Assembly: GCA_910584845.1 (NCBI GenBank)
Contig: CAJUDH010000007.1
Location: 101,451 to 165,450 of the forward strand
DNA length: 64,000 nucleotides
Direction of reading: 5' to 3'
Source: an uncultured Lachnospiraceae bacterium
GTDB lineage: Bacteria > Bacillota > Clostridia > Lachnospirales > Lachnospiraceae
Shown here: piece by piece, positions 51,854-60,301 of the stretch
Numbering within the stretch: position 1 is the stretch's first letter
Layout: every line of letters begins with the position of its first letter
Made by a program: the position numbers and the translations under genes
The notes under the pieces: model-generated
Told to the model about the DNA's origin: nothing
What the model saw: the letters and a program-made list of their open reading frames with translations, nothing else
Databases searched by the model: none

Positions 51854-52141
51854 TCAGGAAGGCCTGGCAGCCAGTTTTTGTGCAATAAAGCGGAGGGTAT
51901 TCAGCTTCCTTTTTTCTTCCGGCGGCATGTTTTCCGTAAGGACTTGAACCAGAAGCTGGGTTTCCGCATCGTTGAACCGGATTCCTTTTTGGTTGGCTTC
52001 CATCTGCATGGACAGGAAAGCTGAAAGGATTTTATCTTTGGGAAGCTGGGCCACTTGCTGGGCAAAGGAGGTTAGATAATCCAATTTTTCCGGCGGCATC
52101 TGCTTGAGCCGGGGGTCTTGTTTCCAATTGTGTGGTTCCAT
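51854..52141 (-). CDS. Small alpha-helical hypothetical protein, 95 residues
   Basis: A charged helical protein, EPHNWKQDPRLKQMPPEKLD at the N-terminus, then LTSFAQQVAQLPKDKILSAF and TENMPPEEKRKL. I recognise no family. The ATG at 52141 follows AAAGGAG; a longer in-frame opening to 52225 would overlap the hairpin and the upstream gene. It lies immediately downstream of a second small helical protein with similar length and composition, and the two look like a functional pair. Confidence 0.7.
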   Translation of the reverse strand: MEPHNWKQDPRLKQMPPEKLDYLTSFAQQVAQLPKDKILSAFLSMQMEANQKGIRFNDAETQLLVQVLTENMPPEEKRKLNTLRFIAQKLAARPS

Positions 52142-52173
52142 GAGGGTCTCCTTTCGAAAATCATGTGAAGCGG

Positions 52174-52209
52174 TTCCTAACCCTTCCCAAAAAGGGGAAG
52201 CGTTAGGAA
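52174..52209. other. Strong hairpin between the two small unknown genes
   Basis: Arms TTCCTAACCCTTCCC and GGGGAAGCGTTAGGAA pair over 14 of 15 positions with an A-rich loop. No T-run follows on either strand, so it may be an mRNA processing or stabilising element rather than a terminator. Confidence 0.6.
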
Positions 52210-52217
52210 AATCCATG

Positions 52218-52562
52218 TCAGGCATTAGAAGGCTGCATGGTCTGCATCATGATTTGCAGGTTTTCAATCATTTCGATCATGTCCCGTTCTCTGGGGCCCG
52301 CATATGGCTTCATGGCCTGGAGCATTTCAACCATGGAGGCTTTGTGGTCGTTGGCGGCGTTTAACCCCATGGCAGACAGCTCGCTGTCACGGAACAGGGA
52401 CATGGTGCGGTTGAGTTCCTGCAGCTTGATGATCATGGCGATGAGGCGTTGCTGTGGCTGCTGCATGTAGGGAATGGCGGCCTTTATCATCTGCAGATGG
52501 GGATCGGCCAGCAAATAGTCAAACTCCGTTAGCCGAAGGTCCTTTCCCGATTCTTCATTCAT
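52218..52562 (-). CDS. Small alpha-helical hypothetical protein, 114 residues
   Basis: A helical protein rich in Met, Gln and Leu: LTEFDYLLADPHLQMIKAAI, QQRLIAMIIKLQELNRTMSL, MVEMLQAMKPYAGPRERDMI, MIENLQIMMQTMQPSNA. It has no signal peptide. It is coded just upstream of the 95-residue helical protein on the same strand. ATG 52562 follows GAAAGGG; a longer opening to 52619 is not supported. Function unknown; the paired arrangement suggests a coiled complex. Confidence 0.7.
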   Translation of the reverse strand: MNEESGKDLRLTEFDYLLADPHLQMIKAAIPYMQQPQQRLIAMIIKLQELNRTMSLFRDSELSAMGLNAANDHKASMVEMLQAMKPYAGPRERDMIEMIENLQIMMQTMQPSNA

Positions 52563-52633
52563 AGACAGCCCTTTCACTTTTTTGAGACAATATATGTAGG
52601 AACCGGGGGATTTATTCACGGGAAGGCAGATCC

Positions 52634-52723
52634 CGGTACAGCCTGTATTTGCTTAGCCCAGCCCGGGCGCATCGTCAAAGAGGTATGCCTGGCGTATCCT
52701 TGCGCGGTACAGCCCGTATTTGC
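52634..52723. repeat. Imperfect direct repeat, 71-bp spacing
   Basis: CGGTACAGCCTGTATTTGC (52634-52652) recurs as CGGTACAGCCCGTATTTGC (52705-52723), each followed by GCCC-rich DNA. The 317-base gap between the minus-strand small genes and the 55-residue gene holds this degenerate repeat and a promoter-like region only. Confidence 0.6.
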
Positions 52724-52829
52724 CCGCCCTGCCCGCCTTGCCGGGCGCCCATACGAAAGCCCTGGCAGCCGGGGGCAAGCCAAAAGCCGACGCTTCCGGT
52801 TTTGTGCAAAACCCTTTATGGCTTTGTCA

Positions 52830-52857
52830 ACTGAGGGTATAGGGAATGCATATATTA
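52830..52857 (+). promoter_or_regulatory. Possible sporulation (sigma-K-like) promoter
   Basis: AAC at 52829-52831, a 17-base gap and CATATATTA at 52849-52857 fit the Bacillus sigma-K pattern (AC ... CATANNNTA) upstream of the 55-residue gene. A sigma-A reading (TTGTCA at 52825-52830) lacks a good -10 at normal spacing. Short motifs like these arise by chance. Confidence 0.3.
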
Positions 52858-52879
52858 CCCGTATAGGAGGAATTGGATT

Positions 52880-53047
52880 ATGGCAACAAGGTTGATTATA
52901 GAGGGGAATGCCGTTTATGAAATTGATGAGGATTGCCTGGAGCGCCAGAAAAGGAAAAGTGCATGCCCTATGCGGATGCGGGGGCAGGAATGCACAGGTA
53001 GGGGCCAGGCCGGCTTAGCCCAGGAAAAAGGACAGCCTGCAGAATAA
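52880..53047 (+). CDS. 55-residue hypothetical protein
   Basis: Read directly from the DNA: ATG 52880 with a perfect AGGAGG nine bases upstream, ending at TAA 53045-53047 and closed by a terminator 15 bases later. The protein begins MATRLIIEGNAVYEIDEDCL and continues with a basic, Cys-containing tail (three Cys in all). The N-terminal part looks conserved in style, while the tail appears free. I recognise no named family. The ribosome site and terminator strongly support a real gene. Confidence 0.7.
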   Translation: MATRLIIEGNAVYEIDEDCLERQKRKSACPMRMRGQECTGRGQAGLAQEKGQPAE

Positions 53048-53061
53048 AGGATGCCCTGTGA

Positions 53062-53088
53062 AAGGCCCTGTTTTGCAGGGCCTTTTGC
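53062..53088 (+). terminator. Terminator after the 55-residue gene
   Basis: Arms AAGGCCCTG (53062-53070) and CAGGGCCTT (53076-53084), loop TTTTG, then TTTGCC. Confidence 0.8.
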
Positions 53089-53126
53089 CTTGGATTTTTG
53101 GGTGCAATTTCCTGCGGCTTAAAAGA

Positions 53127-53150
53127 ATGCCCCCTCAGGTGAGGGGGCAT
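53127..53150 (-). terminator. Terminator of the Cys-rich peptide gene
   Basis: Perfect 10-base arms ATGCCCCCTC (53127-53136) and GAGGGGGCAT (53141-53150); read on the minus strand it is followed by TCTTTTAAG. It lies 7 bases beyond the stop of the minus-strand gene. Confidence 0.8.
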
Positions 53151-53157
53151 TGAGGGT

Positions 53158-53409
53158 TTAGCAGAAGAATCCGCCGTTTCCGCCGCAGCAGCACAGAAGA
53201 AGGATCCAGATCCAATTACAGCCAAATCCGCCCCCGAAGCTGCAGCAACTGTTGTTATTGTCGCAGCCACAGCTGCATCCGCAGCCCATGTTGCCGCCGC
53301 CGCAGCAGCAGAGGATCAGGATCAACCAGATAAAATTGCACCCGTTCCCTCCCGCATTACAGTTGCAGTTGCAGTCACAGCCACAGTTTGTTGCCGCCAA
53401 ATCGCTCAT
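53158..53409 (-). CDS. Cys/Gly/Asn-rich small protein (HCB13-like)
   Basis: 83 residues of which 20 are Cys. After MSDLAATNC come alternating Cys (CGCDCNCNC), then two near-copies of a hydrophobic unit, CNFIWLILILCCCGGG (residues 24-39) and CNWIWILLLCCCGGNG (64-79), joined by a Cys/Asn linker. It resembles the small Clostridial proteins annotated 'chorion class high-cysteine HCB protein 13', whose role is unknown. The start ATG follows TTGGAGGAAC. The hydrophobic units could insert in or cross a membrane, and the cysteines could crosslink or bind metal; neither is shown. Confidence 0.8.
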   Translation of the reverse strand: MSDLAATNCGCDCNCNCNAGGNGCNFIWLILILCCCGGGNMGCGCSCGCDNNNSCCSFGGGFGCNWIWILLLCCCGGNGGFFC

Positions 53410-53469
53410 ATCAGTTCCTCCAAAAAATATTTACAATCCATCATATGTCAGGCTGCATGTCACTGTTTC

Positions 53470-53489
53470 CAGTTTTTTTAAAAAAACTG
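53470..53489. repeat. 20-bp T7/A7 palindrome
   Basis: CAG followed by seven T, seven A and CTG makes a perfect palindrome, about 60 bases upstream of the Cys-rich gene on its strand. The remaining 324-base gap up to the VanW gene is AT-rich with a promoter-like TATACT (53586-53591) and TTGTCA (53559-53564), but no further gene. Confidence 0.5.
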
Positions 53490-53733
53490 TAAAAGTCCTG
53501 TGGGTGTAGGGCTTTACTGTGACAAGCCACAAAAAAATAAAGATATTTTTATGAAAATTGTCATTCCTTTTTTGGCAAAGTATGTTATACTCATAAAGGA
53601 ATCAAAGAGGCAGGGCATGATGGGCGGGCAGGGAGGCCGGCTTATTTTATGGCTAATAGAATATTCGTAAATCCGGGTGCTATGCCGGCAGGCATAAAGG
53701 CCCCGGATGACAAGATAACCATAGAGATGACGG

Positions 53734-55611
53734 GTGAATAAACAGATGAGATATGATGATGATAAAATATATAATTCCGGGCGTTCCCGGGCAAGAGGCA
53801 ATCATTCCCGGGGGAGGGCGGGAAGTTCCGCAGGCAGTTCCGTTAGGGGAGGGGGGGCTTCCAGGAGCGGCCCTTCTTCAAGGAACGGCGCCCCGTCCCG
53901 GAACAGGGCTTCTTCCGGCCACGGCAGTTCCGGCTATGGTGCCAGGAGGGGCGGTTCCAAAAAACACAAAAAGTCCGGGGGCGAGTTTAAAACCATTGCC
54001 ATGGGCGGCGTATTGCTGATTGCGGCCGTCGCTACGATTGTGTTTTTGTCGAAAGGGATTACCGGGGGCATTTCGGAAACGGAGAGCGAAACAGAGACGA
54101 CTATGGTCCCGACTACGGAACTTCAAAAGGAAGTGACGGTAGACAATATCCCCATCACCGGCATGTCCCGGAATGAAGCCAGGGATGCGATCCTTAAGAA
54201 TTATCCTTGGGATATGAAAGTCACTTGGCAGGAAGAAGTATACCAGGTGGCGGACCTGATGGGGGGGAAGGTAGATGCCTTACTGGATGAGGTCTATTTA
54301 GGCGAGCCCAAGGAACATTATACCCTGGATACCAGCGGATTGGAGGAGGCTGCCAAGGCAGAGGCTGCCAATGTGGCGGCTAAATGGGACAAGGCCCCTA
54401 AAAACGGCGCGATATCCAGCTATGACAAAGATACGGATAAGTTTTTGTTTACCGGCGCAGAGCAGGGGCAGGCCGTGAATCAGGATAAGCTGGCCCAGGA
54501 CATAACAGAGGCGTTGGGGCGTAAAGAATTTGACGCAGTGATCGTTGCCGTGGTGGATACCGTAGAGCCGGAAGTCAGCGAGGCCACGGCCCGGGAGAAA
54601 TATAAGACCATTTCTACCTGCATTACCAAAACCACATCCAATTCCAAACGGAATACCAACATAAAGCTGGCGGCCCAGGCCATAAACGGCACCGTACTGC
54701 AGCCCGGGGAAGAGTTTTCTTTCAATAAGACGGTCGGGCAGCGGACGGAGGCGAAAGGCTATAAAGGGGCGGCCGCCTATAATAACGGCGAGGTGGTGGA
54801 AGAGATTGGGGGCGGCGTGTGCCAGGTATCCTCGACTTTGTACAATGCCGTACTTCGGGCCGGCTTAAAGACGACCAAGCGCCAGTCCCACACCTACGAG
54901 CCTTCCTATGTGGATCCGGGGAGCGATGCCACTGTGAGCTGGAATGGGCCAGACTATAAATTTGTCAACAATTCCGATACGGCCATCGGTATCCGGGCCA
55001 GCTATGCCGATCAAACCATGACCGTGTCCATTTATGGTATGCCTATACTGGAGGAAGGGGTAACTTACTCCCTGAAATGCAGCAAGATCAAAGATACAGG
55101 GGAGCTTCCACCCGTCATTGAGGAGGACCCTACATTGCAGCCCGGCGAAGAAAAAGTGAAAAGCAAGGGGAGCCAAGGCAGCCAATGGGAAGCCCGGCTG
55201 GTGATCAAAAAGGACGGGGAGATTATCAGCCAGGAAGTGGACCACACGGTCACTTACAAAGGCCATGCGCCGGTCATATTGAAAAATACGTCCGGGACTG
55301 TGGCCCCTACCGAGTCGCTGCCGGATGAAAGCACCATTAACCCCAACGAGCCATTGACCATTGCGCCGGAGGGCGCCGGGGACGGCTTTACCCAGCCTGC
55401 GGAAAGCGCTTCTTCCAATGCGCCTACAAGCAGTTCCGCCAGCCCCCAGGGGCCCGGGGGCGGCCAGGCGCCAGGGGGGAACGCCGTAGGGGAGGCGCCG
55501 GGTGCCGGCGGTGCGCCTACAGGGCCACAGACTGTGCCGGCAGGGCCGGTGGAGCCGTCGCCAGGCGACGGGTCCAACAACGCATTCGTTGCGCCCATCC
55601 CTATTAACTAA
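53734..55611 (+). CDS. VanW-family membrane-anchored protein with low-complexity ends
   Basis: About 625 residues. A Ser/Gly/Arg-rich cytoplasmic tail (1-~85), one membrane helix (AMGGVLLIAAVATIVFLS, ~88-105), an extracellular repeat region that resembles a peptidoglycan-binding-type domain (~125-290), the VanW domain (~320-450: LQPGEEFSFNKTVGQR, GGGVCQVSSTLYNAVL), a G5-like stretch (VIKKDGEIISQEVDHTVTY) and a Pro/Gly/Ala-rich C-terminal tail. VanW proteins occur in some vancomycin clusters and far more widely as surface proteins of unknown role; no van genes are nearby. The GTG at 53734 and ATG at 53746 both have poor ribosome sites. Confidence 0.85.
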   Translation: MNKQMRYDDDKIYNSGRSRARGNHSRGRAGSSAGSSVRGGGASRSGPSSRNGAPSRNRASSGHGSSGYGARRGGSKKHKKSGGEFKTIAMGGVLLIAAVATIVFLSKGITGGISETESETETTMVPTTELQKEVTVDNIPITGMSRNEARDAILKNYPWDMKVTWQEEVYQVADLMGGKVDALLDEVYLGEPKEHYTLDTSGLEEAAKAEAANVAAKWDKAPKNGAISSYDKDTDKFLFTGAEQGQAVNQDKLAQDITEALGRKEFDAVIVAVVDTVEPEVSEATAREKYKTISTCITKTTSNSKRNTNIKLAAQAINGTVLQPGEEFSFNKTVGQRTEAKGYKGAAAYNNGEVVEEIGGGVCQVSSTLYNAVLRAGLKTTKRQSHTYEPSYVDPGSDATVSWNGPDYKFVNNSDTAIGIRASYADQTMTVSIYGMPILEEGVTYSLKCSKIKDTGELPPVIEEDPTLQPGEEKVKSKGSQGSQWEARLVIKKDGEIISQEVDHTVTYKGHAPVILKNTSGTVAPTESLPDESTINPNEPLTIAPEGAGDGFTQPAESASSNAPTSSSASPQGPGGGQAPGGNAVGEAPGAGGAPTGPQTVPAGPVEPSPGDGSNNAFVAPIPIN

Positions 55612-55624
55612 TAAGGTAAGCTGC

Positions 55625-55683
55625 AAAAAGCTTTGACGCAAAAGCGGTTAAATATGTTACCCGCTTTTCGCCAAAGCTTTTTT
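55625..55683 (+). terminator. Terminator after the VanW gene
   Basis: AAAAGCTTTG (55626-55635) pairs with CAAAGCTTTT (55672-55681), with an inner AAAAGCGG/CCGCTTTT stem, ending in a T-run. A second smaller hairpin GGGCGCC/GGCGCCC lies at 55717-55737. The rest of the 306-base gap carries the PFOR promoter. Confidence 0.8.
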
Positions 55684-55826
55684 ATTGTGTGCCGGGCATC
55701 AAAACGGCCGCATGGAGGGCGCCGGGAAAAGGCGCCCTTTATGGCATATGCACAAGAACTGCCTGCAGGGACAGGGGATTTTGTTATTGTATAGGAAATA
55801 ATACGTGAATTTTATGGTTTTCATAT

Positions 55827-55854
55827 TTGCAAATTGATAAAAAGTTGTTATAAT
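55827..55854 (+). promoter_or_regulatory. Sigma-A promoter of the PFOR gene
   Basis: TTGCAA (55827-55832), 16-base AT-rich spacer and perfect TATAAT (55849-55854), about 64 bases before the ATG. Confidence 0.75.
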
Positions 55855-55917
55855 AAGATAAGGTTTCCGGGCTTTACCGGGACGAGCAATATTCACATTT
55901 TGTAGGAGGATAATTAA

Positions 55918-58900
55918 ATGGCAAGAAAAATGAAAACCATGGATGGTAATCAGGCTGCTGCTCATGCTTCGTATGCGTTTACCGAAGTAGCTGCCATGTA
56001 TCCCATCACCCCGTCTTCCGTTATGCCTGAGCATACGGATGAGTGGGCGACCGAGGGCAGGAAGAACATTTTCGGCCGTACGGTACAGATCACGGAGATG
56101 CAGTCTGAGGCAGGTGCTGCAGGCGCCGTCCACGGATCCCTGGCTGCAGGTGCGCTTACCACCACATATACCGCTTCCCAGGGCCTGTTACTGATGATCC
56201 CCAACCTGTATAAGATTGCCGGCGAGCAGCTTCCGGGCGTGGTCAATGTATCTGCGCGTGCCCTGGCAAGCCATGCGTTGTCCATTTTCGGTGATCATTC
56301 CGATGTTTATGCCTGCCGCCAGACCGGGTGCGCCATGCTGTGCGAATCCAGCGTGCAGGAGGTTATGGACCTGACCGCAGTTGCCCACCTGTCTGCGATC
56401 AAGGGCAAAGTTCCTTTTATCAATTTCTTTGATGGTTTCCGCACCTCCCATGAGATTCAGAAGATCGAAGCCTGGGACTATGACGACCTGGCTGAGATGG
56501 CTGACTGGGATGCCATTGCCGCATTCCGTAAGCACGCGCTGAACCCCAACCATCCTTGCCAGAGGGGTTCTGCCCAGAACCCGGATATTTTCTTCCAGGC
56601 CAGAGAGGCTTGCAATCCCTACTATGACGCCCTGCCAGGCATTGTGCAGGAGTACATGGACAAGGTGAACGAAAAAATCGGTACCGACTACAAGCTGTTT
56701 AATTACTATGGCGCCGAGGACGCCGAGCAGGTGATCATTGCTATGGGTTCCGTCAATGACACCATTGAAGAGACCATTGACTATATGGTGAAGACCAGCG
56801 GGGCCAAGGTCGGCGTGGTGAAGGTGCGCCTGTACCGCCCGTTCTGTGCAGACGCCTTGGTTGACGCGATTCCGGATACGGTGAAAAAGATTTCTGTCCT
56901 TGACAGGACAAAAGAGCCAGGTTCCCTGGGCGAGCCGCTGTATTTGGACGTGGTTGCCGCTTTGAAAGGGACCAAGTTTGATGCAGTCCCGATTTACTCC
57001 GGCCGGTATGGCCTGGGTTCCAAAGATACTACCCCGGCTCAGGTTGTGGCTGTTTACAACAACACCGAGAAGAAAAGGTTCACCATCGGCATCGTGGATG
57101 ACGTTACCAACCTTTCCCTGGAATTGGGCGCCCCGCTGGTTACGACTCCGGAAGGCACCACCAACTGCAAATTCTGGGGCCTGGGCGCAGACGGCACCGT
57201 AGGCGCCAACAAGAACTCCATCAAGATCATCGGCGACAATACCGATATGTATGCGCAGGCATATTTTGATTATGATTCCAAGAAGTCCGGCGGCGTGACC
57301 ATGTCCCATCTGCGCTTCGGGCATAAAAAGATTAAATCCACCTACCTGATCCACAAAGCAAACTTTGTCGCTTGCCATAATCCGGCCTATGTGCGCAAGT
57401 ACAACATGGTCCAGGAGCTGGTTGACGGCGGCACGTTCCTGCTGAACTGCCCGTGGAACGCCGAGGAGCTGGAGGCCCACCTTCCCGGACAGATGAAGAA
57501 ATTCATCGCCGACCACAACATTAACCTGTATACCATCGACGGCGTAAAGATCGGTATCGAGACCGGGATGGGCCCCACCAGGATTAACACCATCCTCCAG
57601 TCTGCTTTCTTCAAACTGACCGGCATTATCCCGGAGGAGAAGGCCATCGACCTTATGAAAGACGCTGCCAAGAAAACGTATGGCCGCAAAGGCGAGGACG
57701 TAGTAAAGAAGAACTGGGCAGCAATCGACGCAGGCGCCCAGGGCGTGGTGAAGGTAGAGGTCCCGGCAAGCTGGAAAGATTGTGCAGATGAAGGCCTGGA
57801 TTACAAGGTAGTGACAGAAGGAAGAAAAGATGTCATTGACTTCGTCAACAACGTGCAGACGAAAGTCAGCGCCCAGGAAGGCAATACCTTGCCCGTATCC
57901 GCTTTTACCGATTATGTTGACGGCAGCACGCCTTCCGGTTCCGCCGCATACGAAAAACGCGGTATCGCCGTAAACGTACCGGTGTGGAATCCGGACAATT
58001 GCATCCAGTGTAATTTCTGTTCCTATGTATGCCCCCATGCCGTAATCCGTCCGGTGGCCATGAGCGCTGACGAAGCTGCAAAGGCGCCGGCAGGCATGAA
58101 GATGCTGCCCATGACCGGCATGGCAGACTACAAGTTTGCCATTACGGTTTCTGCCCTTGACTGTACCGGATGCGGATCCTGTGCGAACGTATGCCCGGGC
58201 AAGAAGGGTGAGAAGGCCCTTACCATGGACAAGCTTGCCGCCCATTTGGACGAGCAGCCAGTTTATGATTTCGGCCAGGCCATAACCATTAAGCAGGATG
58301 TGATTGACAAGTTTAAAGAGACTACCGTGAAGGGCAGCCAGTTCAAGCAGCCGCTGCTTGAGTTCTCCGGCGCGTGCGCAGGATGCGGCGAGACCCCTTA
58401 TGCCAAGCTGATTACCCAGCTGTTTGGCGACAGGATGTATATTGCCAATGCCACAGGATGTTCTTCCATTTGGGGCAACTCTTCACCGTCCACCCCATAT
58501 ACCGTGAACTCCAGAGGACAAGGCCCGGCATGGGACAACTCCCTGTTTGAGGACAACGCAGAGTTTGGTTTTGGTATGCTGCTGGCCCAGAACGCTATCC
58601 GCGACGAGCTGAAAGAAAAAGTTGAGAAGGTTGCTGCAGACGAGAAGGCTACCGAGGAAATGAAAGCGGCATGCAAAGAGTGGCTGGATACCTTTGGCAT
58701 CGGGGCCCTGAACGGTTCCGCTACCGATAAGCTGGTTGCGGCTTTGGAAGGCATTGATTGCCCGACCTGCAAATATATTGTAGCCAACAAAGATTTCCTG
58801 GCCAAGAAGTCCCAGTGGATCTTCGGCGGTGACGGATGGGCTTATGATATCGGCTTCGGCGGTGTAGACCATGTGCTGGCAAGCGGCAAGGATATTAATA

Positions 58901-59457
58901 TCATGGTATATGATACCGAGGTATATTCCAATACCGGCGGCCAGTCTTCCAAGGCTACCAAGACTGGTGCGGTTGCCCAGTTTGCAGCCGGCGGCAAGGA
59001 AACCAAAAAGAAAGACCTGGCGAGCATCGCTATGTCCTATGGCTATGTATATGTAGCCCAGATTTCCATGGGCGCCGACTATGCCCAGACCGTGAAGGCC
59101 ATTGCAGAGGCAGAGGCTTATCCGGGCCCGTCCCTGATCCTTGCCTATGCCCCATGTATCAACCATGGCATCAAGAAGGGTATGAGCAAAGCCCAGACAG
59201 AAGAAAAGCTGGCGGTTGAGACCGGTTACTGGAACAACTTCCGCTTCAATCCTGCTGCTGAGAAGAAGTTCACCTTGGATAGCAAAGCCCCGAAGATGGA
59301 AGGCTATCAGGACTTCTTAAAGGGTGAGGTGCGTTATGCTTCCTTGGCCATGAAGAATCCGGAGAGGGCTGCCAAGCTGTTCGAGAAGAACGAAGCTGAG
59401 GCGAAGGAGAGGTTTGAATATCTGTCCAAACTGGTCAATCTGTATGGAAATGAATAA
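55918..59457 (+). CDS. nifJ: Pyruvate:ferredoxin (flavodoxin) oxidoreductase
   Basis: Converts pyruvate and CoA to acetyl-CoA, CO2 and reduced ferredoxin, the central anaerobic pyruvate step. A single 1179-residue chain in the order: pyruvate/TPP domain (YPITPSSVMPEHTDEW), transketolase C-like domain, gamma domain, a 2[4Fe-4S] ferredoxin domain (CIQCNFCSYVCPHA and CTGCGSCANVCPG, near residues 700-765) and a TPP-binding domain with CAGCGETPY, GDGWAYDIGFGG and NTGGQSS. The ATG follows TAGGAGG. Codon use appears strongly biased (few rare codons), in keeping with high expression. Monocistronic, with its own promoter and terminator. Confidence 0.98.
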   Translation: MARKMKTMDGNQAAAHASYAFTEVAAMYPITPSSVMPEHTDEWATEGRKNIFGRTVQITEMQSEAGAAGAVHGSLAAGALTTTYTASQGLLLMIPNLYKIAGEQLPGVVNVSARALASHALSIFGDHSDVYACRQTGCAMLCESSVQEVMDLTAVAHLSAIKGKVPFINFFDGFRTSHEIQKIEAWDYDDLAEMADWDAIAAFRKHALNPNHPCQRGSAQNPDIFFQAREACNPYYDALPGIVQEYMDKVNEKIGTDYKLFNYYGAEDAEQVIIAMGSVNDTIEETIDYMVKTSGAKVGVVKVRLYRPFCADALVDAIPDTVKKISVLDRTKEPGSLGEPLYLDVVAALKGTKFDAVPIYSGRYGLGSKDTTPAQVVAVYNNTEKKRFTIGIVDDVTNLSLELGAPLVTTPEGTTNCKFWGLGADGTVGANKNSIKIIGDNTDMYAQAYFDYDSKKSGGVTMSHLRFGHKKIKSTYLIHKANFVACHNPAYVRKYNMVQELVDGGTFLLNCPWNAEELEAHLPGQMKKFIADHNINLYTIDGVKIGIETGMGPTRINTILQSAFFKLTGIIPEEKAIDLMKDAAKKTYGRKGEDVVKKNWAAIDAGAQGVVKVEVPASWKDCADEGLDYKVVTEGRKDVIDFVNNVQTKVSAQEGNTLPVSAFTDYVDGSTPSGSAAYEKRGIAVNVPVWNPDNCIQCNFCSYVCPHAVIRPVAMSADEAAKAPAGMKMLPMTGMADYKFAITVSALDCTGCGSCANVCPGKKGEKALTMDKLAAHLDEQPVYDFGQAITIKQDVIDKFKETTVKGSQFKQPLLEFSGACAGCGETPYAKLITQLFGDRMYIANATGCSSIWGNSSPSTPYTVNSRGQGPAWDNSLFEDNAEFGFGMLLAQNAIRDELKEKVEKVAADEKATEEMKAACKEWLDTFGIGALNGSATDKLVAALEGIDCPTCKYIVANKDFLAKKSQWIFGGDGWAYDIGFGGVDHVLASGKDINIMVYDTEVYSNTGGQSSKATKTGAVAQFAAGGKETKKKDLASIAMSYGYVYVAQISMGADYAQTVKAIAEAEAYPGPSLILAYAPCINHGIKKGMSKAQTEEKLAVETGYWNNFRFNPAAEKKFTLDSKAPKMEGYQDFLKGEVRYASLAMKNPERAAKLFEKNEAEAKERFEYLSKLVNLYGNE

Positions 59458-59474
59458 AAAGTAGGACTTTTTAT

Positions 59475-59508
59475 CCCCTGCGCTAATTTTGGCGCAGGGG
59501 TTTTACTT
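59475..59508 (+). terminator. Terminator after PFOR
   Basis: Arms CCCCTGCGC (59475-59483) and GCGCAGGGG (59492-59500), 8-base loop, then TTTTACTTTA. Confidence 0.9.
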
Positions 59509-59729
59509 TATCGGAAAGTGGATGGCACATTTTATTTCTTTATCATGGAGATATACTGCCGGAGCTTTTTGCGCCTGGTTTTGACCGGTGTTTTTTGCCC
59601 GGTAGGCGCCGTTTTACGAGGCGTAGGAGGAACCTGCAAGGGCTAAGCGGAGGGCATATATGGCAGAAAACGAACCACAAGGGCAAGTGCAAAAGGGTTG
59701 TGGGAGCATGGATGAAAATGGAGGAAAAT

Positions 59730-60155
59730 ATGGTACCTTATGTACACCGCGTCCAATATTATGAGACAGATCAGATGGGGATTGTCCATCATTCGAATTA
59801 TATCCGGTGGATGGAAGAAGCCAGAACCGATTTTTTAGAGCAGGCCGGATGGGGATATGCCAAACTGGAGCAGTTGGGGGTCATCTCCCCGGTTTTGGCA
59901 GTAGATTGCCGTTATAAAGAAATGACAAAGTTCTATGACCAAATTGTAATTTGGGTGTGGATCAAAGAATTGAAAGGGGTAAGGCTGGTGATCGGTTACA
60001 AAATGGCAAAAAGGGACAATGGCCATATTGTGTTAGAGGGGGCTACAGAACATTGTTTTTTGGACAGAGGGCAGAAGCCGGTCCGCCTGAAAAAAATATT
60101 GCCTGGTTTTTACCAGACATTGACCGAATTGGCCGAACAAGGGGCCCCGGCATAA
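59730..60155 (+). CDS. Hotdog-fold acyl-CoA thioesterase (YbgC type)
   Basis: A 141-residue member of the 4-hydroxybenzoyl-CoA thioesterase/YbgC family. RVQYYETDQMGIVHHSNYIRWMEEAR contains, within its first 20 residues, the catalytic Asp and the following His-His-Ser-Asn signature. The substrate acyl-CoA is unknown. ATG 59730 is preferred because GGAGG is 5 bases upstream and it gives the usual family start; ATG 59712 and 59718 are alternatives. The 270-base gap upstream holds only the PFOR terminator. Confidence 0.88.
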   Translation: MVPYVHRVQYYETDQMGIVHHSNYIRWMEEARTDFLEQAGWGYAKLEQLGVISPVLAVDCRYKEMTKFYDQIVIWVWIKELKGVRLVIGYKMAKRDNGHIVLEGATEHCFLDRGQKPVRLKKILPGFYQTLTELAEQGAPA

Positions 60156-60301
60156 TTGTGATAAAAATGTGATGAAAATGTGAAAAAATATTGAGAATTT
60201 TTGTAGAACAACATTTTCTTTTTGGAAATCAAGCCGATATATCTGTATATGGAAAATTGTGGCCAATGAGGTATATAAGATTTTTTAAGAGGAGGTTGTT
60301 C

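Noticed and set aside
53734..55611. Vancomycin-resistance determinant
   Set aside because: VanW-domain proteins are common surface proteins; no vanA/vanH/vanX or two-component genes are present.
56188..58245. 685-codon minus-strand open frame opposite the PFOR gene
   Set aside because: Antisense shadow of a highly biased gene; sequence is His/Gly-rich noise without motifs.
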